NCBI GenBank assembly: GCA_019914995.1
Contig: CM034128.1
Span: 2,110,501 to 2,174,500 of the forward strand
From: Acanthochlamys bracteata
Lineage: Eukaryota; Streptophyta; Magnoliopsida; Pandanales; Velloziaceae
Length of the DNA stretch: 64,000 bases
Reading direction: 5' to 3'
In this document: in pieces, positions 24,401-36,500 of the stretch
Position numbering within the stretch: position 1 is the stretch's first letter
Layout of the letters: every line of letters starts with the position of its first letter
Program-made: the position numbers and the translations under genes
Notes under the pieces: generated by a model
Databases searched by the model: none
What the model saw: the letters and a program-made list of their open reading frames with translations, nothing else
What the model was told of the DNA's origin: nothing

Positions 24401-26404
24401 AAAAAGACAATATCCATGCATTATAACTATACATCTCCTGAGCAAACCGAGACAGAAACAACCCGAAGCATTTTATTATAAACTTAAAACAAAACAAGCA
24501 CCAAATAAAAAGTTGTTCTCCTAGATAGAAGTGATAATTTTCTTCCAACAAAACAAAGAATCAAGAGGATAAACAACAACTTTGTAAGGTATTTCCATAG
24601 TTTGAAAGGAAGGCTATCCCTTGAATCTGTATTACTATTCTATGAGCTTCTATGTTGATTAGAAAAGACAGTTGCAGCTAAACATGCCTTTCAGGTGAAA
24701 CGTCAACACCAACTCATGCACTCCCACAGTTATAGCACTACATTGATTGTGATATACTAGTGGAAGGATCTGCACTAACTCTTCAAGCTCAAACCGATGT
24801 ACTTCAGAAACTGTGCCACGCACAAAAACTGCCCACATGAACCCCAACAAATAGTTGACGGAGCATATTTAATTTACATATACTAATGAAGTTGTCTACT
24901 GTCAAATTTTTAGGACTGTCTGGTTAACATGAAATTCATTGAAGTTCATAGAAATTCATGTTTCCTCAAGAATACTCTTAGTTAAACTACCTTCTTGAGC
25001 ACTTATTAATCTTTTTCATTTCAATTTGAAGAACTATATCGCCATCTATCTTATTACATCTTTCAAAAGAGAAAATAATGGAACTGAAAATGCAAGTGTG
25101 ATGATCTCCCCTTCCCCAATTGTGTCCACACTTATTAGAGCTCCTAAATGAAGGTAAACCTAAAGAATAATCTGCAATTGTAGATCTTTGAAGAAACAAT
25201 TGTTGCAGAATTGTTACATATTAGGGAATTGAGTTTTCAATCTTTTGTAGCCTCGTAAGATATCAGTGTGAAAATATCATATGCATATGAAAATAGAAAA
25301 TGCAGATCTTACCTCTCTATGGTCTTCTTGTGGACTCTGACTGCATCGAAAAAGAAAGGGCAATAGATCAGGCCACTCTCCAGCTGGAACAGCATACTTC
25401 GCAATAACACTTACAACATTGGCACTGGCACGCCTTACAAGAGGACTGGTAAGATGATGCATTATTAATTTTGTATCTCTCTACATCAAAATAATAATAA
25501 GCAGATAATATTACCCAGATATACAACCATCTTAAGTCAAAGGACGAAAAGTGATCACACTTTTGGCATCACCATGCATACTCCCTGATAGTGCTATACA
25601 AATCAAAATATTAGGGCTTTGATTAAGGGGGAGTTTCTATTAGAAGACCTTAGTCTGAGGAACTTTTTCTTCTGAGGGAGAACATTTTAGAAAGTATAAG
25701 GTACGCCTACAGCCAAATGTCATGGAAAATGAAACTGCAAGGCACATTCTGTTAAAAAGAGAGAAATTACAATTGGTACAATCATGCAACGCTTTGATCG
25801 CTCTGTAGAAGTAATTTCCGAGCAGGACCCTACATCGCAAACATAAACACTGTAACGGTCGCTGCTACTTATGGGTTTGATATAAATCCACAGACTTGGA
25901 TACTGAATTTCACACTGAGAGTTGCTCTAAGAAGTTGAAGCTCCTTCATTTGGTAAATTGTGAATCAGGTCAAGGAAGACAACCACTAACAAACCTATTT
26001 CAACAAAACTCTAACCAACAGTTCGCAGAAGATCAACTCAAACATTACTGCAAATAGCTAGCCAAACACAAAATTGCTCTACTATGACCAAATATGAAAC
26101 AAAACTTTGGGGTACAAAACTATGGGTACCTGTGTTCAATCGTGATGCTTTCGACGAGAGCGGCCTTGACAGATTGCTTGACATTCGGAGCAAGCTTAGC
26201 CCAATGTCCAGTAATTTTCTTCCGAAGAAGAACAGCAGCGAGCTGACGAACGTTAGGAGTCTTTGCAGTACGGAGATGGTGTACTAGAGCAGGTACCACA
26301 GCCGGATCCTTCGCTAACCGCCGGATCTGTTCCTCCGCCTGCCGCCGCGCGTCGTTGTCGGGCATAAGAAACTGAATTAGAAGCAACTCCAATGACTGCG
26401 ACAT
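18426..26404 (-). CDS. Importin-4-like karyopherin beta (IMB4 type), 1050 aa
   Basis: This nuclear transport receptor of the importin-beta superfamily binds cargo and Ran-GTP and carries cargo through the nuclear pore. Animal IPO4 imports histones and ribosomal proteins. Twenty exons in transcript order: 26130-26404, 25313-25445, 24257-24393, 24087-24132, 23558-23773, 22951-23463, 22738-22872, 22422-22637, 22259-22348, 21938-22179, 21779-21867, 21431-21471, 21099-21126, 20896-21018, 20585-20802, 20381-20476, 20178-20290, 19847-19982, 18710-18814, 18426-18626. All phases agree and give 1051 codons with stop. The N-terminal importin domain begins MSQSLELLLIQFLMPDNDAR, followed by HEAT repeats throughout. 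The acidic loop VSSDDDAHDEPRVRN and the end HANALFAYASKR match my memory of Arabidopsis At4g27640 closely. Length is normal for the family. Introns 1 and 2 and the 1-kb intron before exon 19 are the longest. Confidence 0.95.
18815..19846 (-). other. Long importin intron, possibly holding an old insertion
   Basis: This is the longest intron in the 3' half of the importin gene (1,032 bp). From about 18880 to 19540 the sequence changes character. It has GGGAGTGAAGG near the left, CCGCTCCTTCATTACTC near the right, and internal AT-rich short repeats such as ATTAATCTAAAGTTA. The inverted match of the ends is weak, so a transposon origin is only a suspicion. Confidence 0.25.
20803..20895 (-). other. 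93-nt stop-free, in-frame intron of the importin gene
   Basis: The intron starts GTAAGAGG and ends GTTACAG. It is 31 codons long and has no stop in the reading frame of the flanking exons. Splicing joins GYMVLEP to YIPRLFEAT, which lines up without a gap with the family, so removal is the normal form. Retention would insert 31 residues, including IPYPVTWIIGATML, between HEAT repeats. Confidence 0.7.
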
Positions 26405-27040
26405 TCTTCTCCTTCTCCGACGCCGTGCCGCCGCCGCCGCTTCTTTGGTGGAGGGAAGGAGAGAGGAGTTTTGTTTTCGGTCGGCTAAAACCCTACTTAT
26501 AGTAGGAGACTACATTACTGTTCGAATATAGCGGGGCCTTCTAAATAATTACCCGAAATAGGCGGGCTTCGGTTCAAGAGAAGTCAGTAGTCCACAGTTT
26601 GTGGTTTGTTTCTGGCTTATACCCGATGGACCTGATGACTAATTGGGTCTGTATGAAAGTTGCCATTGTCCTTCACGAACTATTTATTATTTGGCCATGA
26701 AGCATCTCAGGATGAGTATGTTAATATGCAGTTTGAAAGAAATTTATTAATTTTAAAAATTTAAATATATGTTCATACTTTTGAAGTTGTCTCCTTTTTC
26801 GTAGCTGGGCCAAACTAACCTCCTCCTGTCCTCCAGTCCAAAACTCCAAAAAGTGTTACCAGATCAATTCATTCATCCGTTTTCCTCGTATATACTCTCC
26901 CAAACCATTCCACACTTTTTCTTTCGTACACATTTTAACGCATCCGTACCACTTATTTAATCCAATCAAATAAATTAAACATCAAACAATAACAGAACTC
27001 CAGTTTTTATTACTTCTTCCTGAGTTGAATCGAGCTCGAA
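26405..27040. other. Divergent promoter region of the importin and VTT genes
   Basis: The 636 bp between two divergent start codons holds the importin leader (to about 26500) and otherwise AT-rich DNA. No gene is seen. The stretch must contain the importin promoter and whatever remains of the promoter of the damaged VTT gene. Confidence 0.6.
26488..26501 (-). promoter_or_regulatory. Telo-box and TATA-like motif upstream of the importin gene
   Basis: AAACCCTA (26488-26495, plus-strand reading) is the plant telo-box, common in promoters and leaders of growth-related genes. On the minus strand it lies about 85 nt upstream of the ATG, directly downstream of a TATAAG motif (26496-26501). Function is inferred from motif and position only. 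Confidence 0.4.
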
Positions 27041-29922
27041 ATGGAGAAGGGATCCCGCTTATTACTACCTTCTTCTTCACCACCAGCTCATGAAAACAAA
27101 AAGAGAACGAACCGTTCACCGGAGATTGGAAAGTTATCATCGCTGGTTGATGGGAGATTGCGCAGCCTCAGATCACGGTGGTTGCTGATCGTGATGTAGA
27201 GAGCAGTGCTTTGGTGGCGGCGGAAGGAGGAGATTCTCCCACGGCGAAGAAACATTCACGGGCGCAACTTACACGGTGGGAGATAGCTGCCGTTGTCTCT
27301 GTGTTCTTACTGTTCGTCTCGGGTTGCTTTGCGTTGTTCTATGCCGGAGCGTGACTATCGAAGGATGTTGAGGTTTCCCCGCACCATAGACGGCATCCGT
27401 GCGCTCGAGTGAGTAATAATTTTATGCCTCTCTTGTTGTGTTGCTAAATATCTTGGAATTTCTTATGGTTTCGCTAATTCTCTGTAAGGTAGTAGTATTC
27501 AGTATTCAGTTGTTGTTTTATTCCATTACTCGAGTACAGATCTGAAAGTCTGGTAGGCACTCTGTTGAGGATATGTGATACTGAGAAGCCATTTTACTTT
27601 GATGTAGGTAGGTCTAATTATAGTCTTATTATGACTAGGTAGAACTTATTTTAAATTTTTTGCTTTTTAGTAGCTTCTATGATTGTTTACTAGTTACAGT
27701 TAAGTTTGTAGGACTGAACATGGTGATAATCGAATTGCTCAACTCCACATAAACAGTCCTGCTAACCTCTTTCTATGTAGAGGGATATTAAGCCATGGTT
27801 ATTTAAAATGGATGGGGGGCCTCGAATTAGAGGACAAAATTGTGTTCAGCAGAAATATGTGCAGCTGCAAATAACTCTGATTACCCTTGAAGTCTTGATA
27901 ATAGCAACTTTCTGAGATTGTGTTCCTAGGTGATTGAAGTAAAGCGGGTCATGTGAGGTGCGTTTGGATGTCAGGTAAGGCTGAAACAACTACATAAGCG
28001 AGGAGAGAGTGGGATCTCTGAGATAATACTAAGTACGAGAAACAATCTTTTGGAGAAAGGCGAGTTGTAAGTTTTTTTACATGAAATCTGATGTGTCAAA
28101 TAGAAATGCAATATCACTCGATTACCAAGTTACCATGTTGACCAGTTTGCCTCCAATTTAACTTAGAAACAATTGCTGTCAAGTATTAGATTAGTTGAAT
28201 AGTAGTATAGAGTTTTCGGTAGTTTATTCATAAACAAGTCAAAATCACTTTGATATTTTATGTATTTTACTTAAAGGACGAAATCTGATTGTCACATTGT
28301 CAAAGGATGTTCATATCTATAGACAACTTCTAGTCAAAAGAGTGTTACGGAAGTTTTTGCAGGTGTTTGATTGTTCTTGGACTTTTCAACTGATGCCTAA
28401 GTCTGTAGTTTGTAGGAACTTATTGAAAAGATGTCTGTATAGAGCACATAAAGTCCTTTATTTATTTTTTTTTTTTTATGTTAGATCAGCAACAATTGTC
28501 AGCTAGTTTGACATACTGAGCAGAAAGTTTTCCAGGCTGCAGCATTATGAAATTGTTAATTTTCTTTCAAAAAGTCTTGACTGATAGGCAAATGAACTGA
28601 GGATGGGGCACTTTAGTTTTGCTGATTTCGAAATCAAACCTACTTGAAGAATTTTAAATCTGCTATTTATTTCTACAGATATGATCTCGCTGTATATGCA
28701 TCAAGCCAAGTTCATTGTAGGCTACTGTTCAGTATATATTTTCATGCAAACGTTTATGATAGCTGGTACCATCTTCATGTCCTTGCTGGCTGGAGCTCTT
28801 TTTGGGTTGTCAAAGGAGTGATTTTGGTTGTCTTTACTGCAACCTCTGGTGCATCATCATGCTACTTTCTTTTCAAATTAATTGGTAGGCCTTTGGCTAC
28901 CTGGTTGTGGCCTGAAAAACTTAAGGTTCTTCCAGTCGGAGGTACTTGTCTTCTGCTTGTTAAGATCTATATATACTTACTTTTCTGTAGTGCATTTAAT
29001 TTATATACCATTTAATACTGTGTTTTTCTGCAGATAGCAAAGTGCAAAGAGAAGTTGTTAAACTACATGCTATTCTTGAGGATAACTCCATCATTGCCGA
29101 ATACGTTCATAAATGTGGCATCTCCAATTGTTGACATACCCTTTCACATTTTTTTTCTTGCGACTCCAGTTGGTCTTATTCCAGCATCTTATATCACAGT
29201 CAGGGTAAGTTGTTTCTTATTACATTTTACTTTCCCACTCATTCCGTCTCTGTATCCCAACTGAGGTGCTCGTTTCCTTTTTTGGTGTGCTTCCTCAATG
29301 TCCTATGTATAAACTAGCACGAGCAGTACATCTACATTGTCAATTAAGCATTGACCACCAATTCTAAGCTGCAGTGAAGAACCCATGTTAAACATAATCT
29401 TTATTTGATACCATCGTATGTCAATGAAATTTTATAGTCGAATGGCTCAATCTTTTCACTTGCAGTCTCCGAGCCACCTTAGTAATCTTAAATCAACATG
29501 TGTTAGCTTTATCTAAGGAGTCAATACTTCTAGCAGCATGAGATTTCAAAGTACTGGTTTTAGAATGTTAGTTTCTTCTCTACTTGGTTGGAAGTTGATT
29601 TTATTCTTATTGTGTGACAAATCAAGTCTTCTATTATATCAGATGAGGAAAGGTTGTTTGAGTTTTGAAGTTTGGCTACTATAGTTTTAGCCGCAATGCT
29701 TTTCCCCAGGTTGCTGCAGTTCTCAGGCTTTTTATTTTGTTGCTCTTTCGCAAGAATTATAATACATAATGGTTGTTATGTCTTTATTAGGCTGGACTCG
29801 CCTTTGGGGAGCTGAAGTCGCTCAGAGATCTATATGACTTCAAGACATTGGTCATTCTGTTCCTTGTAGGTTCTGCATCAATATTCCCAACTATCATGAA
29901 GAGGAAGTGGACATATGAGTAG
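27041..29922 (+). pseudogene. TMEM41/VTT-domain membrane protein gene broken by frameshifts
   Basis: The conserved pieces belong to the VTT (SNARE-associated Golgi, DedA-like) family. Animal TMEM41B and VMP1 members are ER lipid scramblases. Introns are kept, so this is not a retrocopy. Exon 1 (27041-27408): the ATG frame stops at TAG 27197, while the family sequence continues in another frame (RAQLTRWEIAAVVSVFLLF). That frame in turn stops at TGA 27352, and a third frame carries MPERDYRRMLRFPRTIDGI. Exon 2 (28679-28941): DLAVYAS is followed by a frame change near 28702 to YCSVYIFMQTFMIAGTIFM, then a change back near 28806 to VVKGVILVVF. The exon stays open, but about 35 residues are scrambled. 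Its end is also out of phase with exon 3. Exons 3 (29034-29204, LLNYMLFLRITPSLPN) and 4 (29791-29922, DLYDFKTLVILF, ending KRKWTYE) are intact. Sequencing errors are possible but are not seen in neighbouring genes. Confidence 0.75.
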
Positions 29923-30480
29923 GTTTTCCCCTTGGCCGGAGTAAGTAATTATTTACTCAAAAATATACAGAAGAATAGGAGAGTTGTAATAGGTGTCCCT
30001 TTTGTTAATCTTTTGTGAATGATAGAGTACAACAGATTACAAATATTGTAGTTTCTTTTCAAAGTCATTTGTTTCTTGTAAGATTCTCCATTTAAGAGGA
30101 AGCTTGTTAGCTATGTCTAGGATCATAGCCTTCCTTTTCGGAAGCCAAGACCCAAGAGGCTTTCCCTTTGCTTCTATGATGAAAAAATGTTTGTGTTTTC
30201 CTTGAAATATGTATGTTCTTCTGATGTACGAGCTCTCTCATTGATAACACATTGGTATGAAGTTCAATGTGTGTATTATATAATGTCTTCAGTAGAGAGA
30301 ATAAATAAATATTTTGAGTCGTGAACTTGATCCAACCGACAGATAACACCACGCGGCGCTCTCTGAACCATTCATCCACCACCAACGCGGGCTCAATAGA
30401 AGCGAGCAAATGCTATCACTCCCGCGCTAGCCCTCTGCTTCCAGAGCGACAGAAACGGAAAGAAAAAAGAAGACAAAACC
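29923..30480. other. Intergenic region between the VTT gene and the fibrillin gene
   Basis: This holds the former 3' UTR of the VTT gene and the fibrillin promoter. I see no gene. The small minus-strand frame at 30107-30409 looks random. Confidence 0.6.
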
Positions 30481-32936
30481 ATGGCCTTCTTAGCTACTAC
30501 TGCTTCGCTCCCACACTTCTATTCTTCCTCTTCTTATACTTTGTTTACAAATTTCAAACCCGTTACCAGCTTGCGATTTCAATATCCGCCGCAGCAGAGA
30601 AAACGATTCCTAGAGAGCGACGAAGTTAGTCATGGAGCGAAGTTAAAATGGAGAGCACAGGTTTCAATCTTCCCGGCGATATTTAAAGGGAAGAATAGGG
30701 AGAAGATCAAGGAGGAGTTGCTGGAAGCCATCGCTCCGATCGATCGCGGCGCTGATGCTACACCGGAGGACAAGCAACAGATCGATCAGGTTGAAAACAT
30801 TAATTCGTATAGTTACTTGGTTGCTTCGTCTAATATTGTTAATCTTAGTTTTATTTTTCTTCATATTAATGAATCATCACTATTCATATAATAGTTTATT
30901 GTTACTGATTTATTGCACATCTCTTTTCTGTTCAGCTAGCAAGGGAACTAGAAGCCGTTAATCCTACAAAAGAACCACTCAAGTCAGATCTGATCAATGG
31001 AAAATGGGAGCTTATATATACTACTTCAAAATCAATATTGAAACCTGAGGTCTTTGTTTTTCTTAGTTATCCTCGGTCCTTAGTTTTGGTACCCTCAGTG
31101 AGGACCTACTTTGGAATATTTAATGTTAGAGAGATTATCTTAACTTTGTGGCCTGGTTGTTTACCCGAAGCTCTTTCTTTGAATGAACAGAGACCAAAGT
31201 TTTTGCGACCAACTGGGAAGATCTACCAAGCCATAAACGTAGATGCTTTGCGGGGTCAGAACATGGAAACATGGCCATATTTCAATCAGGTATTCCTTTA
31301 AGGATTTGTTCACTTGCACGAAGCTTAGGAGAAAGTACGTTTCAGAATGTAGTGGAGTGAGTTCTGTCATTCACATGTCCGAAAGTGAGTTCTGAGTTCT
31401 CAGGGGTGAGTTTTATAGGAAGCAAAAGATAACTACACTGGTTTAAATGACTTTGGAGTTTTTTGAGCCGAAGTCACTTATGTATAATAGAAAATCAATT
31501 AAATTGTTATATATCTTTTTAAATATTTTTACTTTACATGCTTTGTACTTTGGAATTTGATATCATTTGGAGACTTCTGGTTTAGCATTGCTTGTCTTGT
31601 TATACAAATAACTTGATACGAAGATACTTTCTTTTTATGTATAATGCATAGTTTCTTAGAGGAAAAAATGAAGCGTTTGTTTTGGAACAATTTTGGTTAG
31701 AGCTTGATTATGTGCTCTGTACAGGGTTGACTCCTGTGTAATCAAAATTCGAACACTCACCAGAGGCTATTTAGATTACAACTTTTTATTGTTTGTTAAG
31801 CCTTGTTCAGTATTACATAATTGATTCTCCGATGATCGTGTTGCCAGTTTCAATTTATAGTAGCTTTTATTTTTACCAAACTGGCGACAAAGAATATACA
31901 AGCTACTCAGAGCAACTTGATCTAGAATAGGACTTGTAGAGCATTGTCGCTGTAAGTACTGTCTGGGAATGCCTTGGATGTAGAATGATGAGGAGGTTAC
32001 GACAGTCTTGTTGAGAGTAGGCATCTCTGTTAAGGTTGAATGCTCTTTAAATTGGAGTTATGTGAATAGCATGTTTTGTTTCCAGTTTCTTGTGGATTGG
32101 ACATTTGTTTATAACTTTCTTTGTATTTAGCCTACTTGGTGAAGCATCATTTTGTGCTTAGGTAACAGCAGATTTGGAACCTCTTAGCAGAAGTTTACTG
32201 AAGGTCAAATTTGATACTTTCAAAATCGGCGGTCTGGTAAGAGATGCCTACATGCTTTAAATATTTGCTTCTCTTTTAAGTTAATATCTGAATATAATTT
32301 TGGTTGTTTGTATATGATGTATAACAACATTGTTTGAAGTTTAGAAACCTGCTATATTTATAGAGAACAGATTAAAGATAAATTGAACTCCATAAATCAA
32401 CATTACAAGAACATACTATTAGACATTTTAGAAAAACTTCTTGCATGTAACTTATATAATGCGGAAGTTGTATTTTGCATCTTCTGAGATCCCTAGATGT
32501 TTCAAATTTGGTGGTGAATTCATGTTTCTTTACCCCTCTCATTCAGATACCGATAAAAGCACCTGGGACAGCTCGAGGTGAATTGGAAATTACTTATCTT
32601 GATGAAGATCTTCGGTAAGTAATTTATGTGACGTTCCAGCAAGTTTCTTGAGCAAACTGGGGTTTTGATGCCTGATGATTTAGAAGTATATTGTACCTAC
32701 TAATGCTTCAGTATTCACTCGGTCATGGTGTTTCGTTTTATGCAGAAATCAAAAGTTGCTTGAGTGAGAAATAAACAATTATACCTAATTCCATATATTC
32801 ATTTAACCTTCATGATTAAATGACTACATCAGTACAAGGTGCTAATATTTGCAATTGCTGCAGGGTATCCAGGGGCTATAAGGGAAACTTGTTCATTTTG
32901 AAAATGGCAGATCCTTCATACAGGGTTCCAGTCTGA
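30481..32936 (+). CDS. Plastid-lipid-associated protein/fibrillin, FBN3 (PAP4) type, 245 aa
   Basis: Fibrillins are chloroplast lipocalin-like proteins of plastoglobules and thylakoids that bind lipids and help with photoprotection. Six exons: 30481-30789, 30936-31049, 31191-31289, 32162-32236, 32547-32614, 32864-32936, in phase to 246 codons with stop. The start ATG has a good context (ACCATGG). The first 60 residues are Ser/Thr-rich and basic, as expected of a chloroplast transit peptide. The PAP/fibrillin domain follows: [59 protein letters not shown], then FDTFKIGGL and [16 protein letters not shown]. It ends with [17 protein letters not shown] and YRVPV, the pattern I associate with FBN3 members. 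The gene looks complete and functional. Confidence 0.92.
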
Positions 32937-33520
32937 TGGAAGTTTGTAACTTTTGAAGATTAGTTTATTTTATTGCTAATGAAATTCTTGTGAACAGGGC
33001 TTATGGTGAACGCAAACGTGTAAATAAATTCAGGTAGAAATAGAGTAGTCTGTACTGGATTGATGTATATAAACTTCTACTGGTGAATACGGCAGGCTTT
33101 CATGTACTGCGAGCACAAGATTGAGAAAATAATTCGAAGGTTGTTGTTATCGTGCAACTATGAATGAGCTTTTCCTCAATGAACCTTGTAAAAAAATTTC
33201 TCAATAGTGGAAATTTAGTTGGTGATGTTTCTGGGAGTCAGTCAGATGCTGTTCTTCAGTTTTCTCTTATTGTTAGAGCAATTGCTGATCAAATCGAAAT
33301 AATAATATGGTATCCTGTGTAATAGGGATTCCACATCCTCATGTTTCCATCATACAGTAGCTGAAGTGGGTGCTCACACAAGCTATAGCAAACAGAAGCC
33401 CTCCACGTGTTCATGGAATGAAAATCCGTTACACCCTGCGCTGGATTCATCTAGTTTTTACTCGTCACGCACCAACAAACAAAGAGTACAACGCTGCTGA
33501 GCTCACGCGAAGAAGAAAAG
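32937..33520. other. Intergenic region between the fibrillin and ASHR1-type genes
   Basis: The two genes run in tandem on the plus strand, 584 bp apart. The first part is the probable fibrillin 3' UTR, with AATAAA-like sites near 33022, and the rest is probably the ASHR1-type promoter and leader. No other gene is seen. Confidence 0.6.
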
Positions 33521-36500
33521 ATGGAGGAAATAAAGAGGGCTCTAGCGCCGCTCGGATCAACGGTGGTTTCAGTCGCCGGCAAGGGCCGTGGTCTCGTCTC
33601 CACCAAGGATTTCTATCCCGGTTTGTCAAATTAATCAACTCTATTCAAACACTTGTTCTCTATTGTCTTTGTTGAAGTGAATCCACGCAGTTGATTTTTC
33701 CACTCGCTTTATTGATTCAATTCGAGCTATTAGTAATTTGATCGATTTGTTCACCTTGTAGGTCAATCTTTTTTCTTACTATTGAGATATTACTTTATGT
33801 ATAGGTGATGTTATTATTTCTCAAGCGCCGTATTCAAGTTCGCCGAAAAAAGTGTTTGGTAGCTTGAATTGTGATCGATGCTTCGTTGAAAATGGATTAA
33901 GGACATGCTCGGGTTGTCGAATTGCTAAATATTGTGGGAGCACTTGCCAGGTATATATATCCTTTGGCTTTTTTTAAATAAATTTTTTTCTTAAATATCA
34001 TGAGAGTTAAAACCCTTTCGAAGCAACTAATTGCTTAGTTTTGACTGCAATGGAGATAGACTGCTTAGTTTTGACAACTAATATTTGGTTTGCACTAAAT
34101 TGATTTCAGAAATTAGAGTGGAGCTTGCATAGGCTTGAATGCCAAGCACTTAAAGAACTTAATGATGATAGAAGGAAAATGCTTACTTCTTCAATACGTG
34201 TTGTGGTGAGACTAATTCTGAGGAGGAAGTTGCAGGATGATAAGGTGAAATTTATTAATAAATAATTAATTCTAAAGAGTATTACAAGTTGCTTTTTTAG
34301 AAAGATTACCAGGGATTCAACTTGTTTTTTCAAAAGATGTTCCTGTTGCAGATTATTCCAACAACTGCATTGGATAATTTTGAGCTGGTGGATGCATTAG
34401 AGTCTCGTATCCTAATAACATCTATTGTTTTGCTATTTATTGACATAACTTTCTCAAACGTTGTGGTCGATTAACCTGTTTTATGTGCGAAGATATGCGT
34501 GATCTTGATGAGCAACAGCTACTCTTGTATGCACAGATGGCTAACCTTGTCAATTTAGTACTTCCTTCATTAAGTATCAACGTAAAGGAGACTGCACAAC
34601 TTTTTGCAAAGGTAATTCCTAGTTAGGTTCAGCTTTCTCTCAATATTATGTTTGCCAACCTGCCAAAACTTGATCATTCAGTAGTTTCATGTAAATTTCA
34701 CCTTTTGAAACAATTCTATCAAATAACCCCCTCGAGCTCTCAAGTTTTCATTAATATATCCTGATTTAGTTTTTGATGTTGATGACTATGTGATATTAAA
34801 ATGTTTCCAATTCCTTCACGGCTTGTGCTTAGTTCGAGTTGTCTTCTAACGCTCTGTTTTATATGCCTACATCTATATATACTTCTTTTAGTATGGAATG
34901 CCTTCTTTTATCTTTAGGCTGTGCTTTTCAGCTTCTAATGCTCATAGGTCACAATGAGGGACTATTTTGTGCATCACCTTGGTAGTGTAGATGGATATTA
35001 AATATGAGGGTGGTGAAAGGAGTAACACTTTCAATATTTTGTGTACATGTAGTCCCATTCTTCAGCTATCTGCTGGAAAATCTACTGTTAGTTTAAATGC
35101 TGTTTCCTCAGGTATAAGGTCTTCATTTGGAGCCTTTTTGGACTATGCCTCATCCTTACACACTAAAAGGTATCCCAGTTTATGTAATTCAGTTTAGCTC
35201 GATCTGATTCTTGTATCTACCGTCTGAGATTTTGAGATGTTTAGGCGCATGGATGATTTACATACTGAATTATGTCTTGTCGTTTTCATAGATATACAGA
35301 TGCTCCTTTATATTCCCAAAGAAGCACTCAAAGATGAGAAACCGATAAGAAATGCAAATTTTTGTGTACTAATCTACGTGAGGCTGGCTGCCTTCCTCTG
35401 AACAACCTTTGCTGTATTGCATAGATTGATGAGCATTGTACTCAATTTGTGTAAATAGACATCATTATTTGTGTATTAGGAAAGGCTATTAAACACAGTC
35501 TTTTAACAATAATGCAGCTTTCATGCAATGCTCATACAATTTGTGACAGCGAGTTGAGGCCCCTAGGGACTGGACTGTATCCTGTAATTTCTATCATTAA
35601 TCACAGGTTAGTTAATTTAGCAAGTTTATCTTGAAGTAGTATTTGTTTTCCTTATAATGCTCTTGAAAATGTTATCAAGCAGTAAATTCTTATTGTAGTT
35701 TTTTCTTTTAACCATGTCAGTTGTGTGCCTAACGCTGTTTTAGTATTTGAGGGCCACACAGCAGTTGTCCGTGCTTTGAAACCTATACATCAAGGTACAG
35801 AGGTATGATTTATCTTTATTGATTGGCTCTAAAGTGATGAATTTAGTTATTCACACAGGATGTGACTGGAATTTTATCACTCCTACGGCTTCAATGACAG
35901 GTTGTAATAAGTTACATAGAAACAGCAGCCACAACAAAGAAGAGGCAGGAGGACCTCAAGCAATATTTCTTCAGCTGCACGTGTTCCCACTGTGCTAAGG
36001 TTGTGCCTTGTGCTATGTTTCTAATAACATGCTATAAAGGTTTTAAAATATTGTGCTTTAAGTAACACGACTTAATATGACTTTTTCACAACCTAATTTT
36101 GTTGAATATCTCAAGGATCCTTATGATGAGATGAAAGAAACTGCCATTCTTGAAGGGTACAGATGTAGGGATTGGAAATGTGATGGCTTCCTGTTTCTTG
36201 AACCTAGTATGTTCGAAATATGACTTAAATTGTGCAAAATGCGCCTTAACTCTTCAATACTCACGTTCTTTTATATTGTTTTCTTTAAAACAGATGAAAG
36301 TGCTTTCACTTGTCAGCGGTGTGGTGTTTCCAGGGACCAGTCAGAAATTAAAAAACTTTCTGCAGAAGTAGCTGAGTTAACAGAGAGGGCTTCCAGCCTT
36401 AGTTTATCTGGCCGTATCCTTTGACGTTGTTTAATAAATAGTAACTCATATATACTCTTCCTGATTGTTCAAAAATTTTGATTTGTAATTTCCAAAAAAC

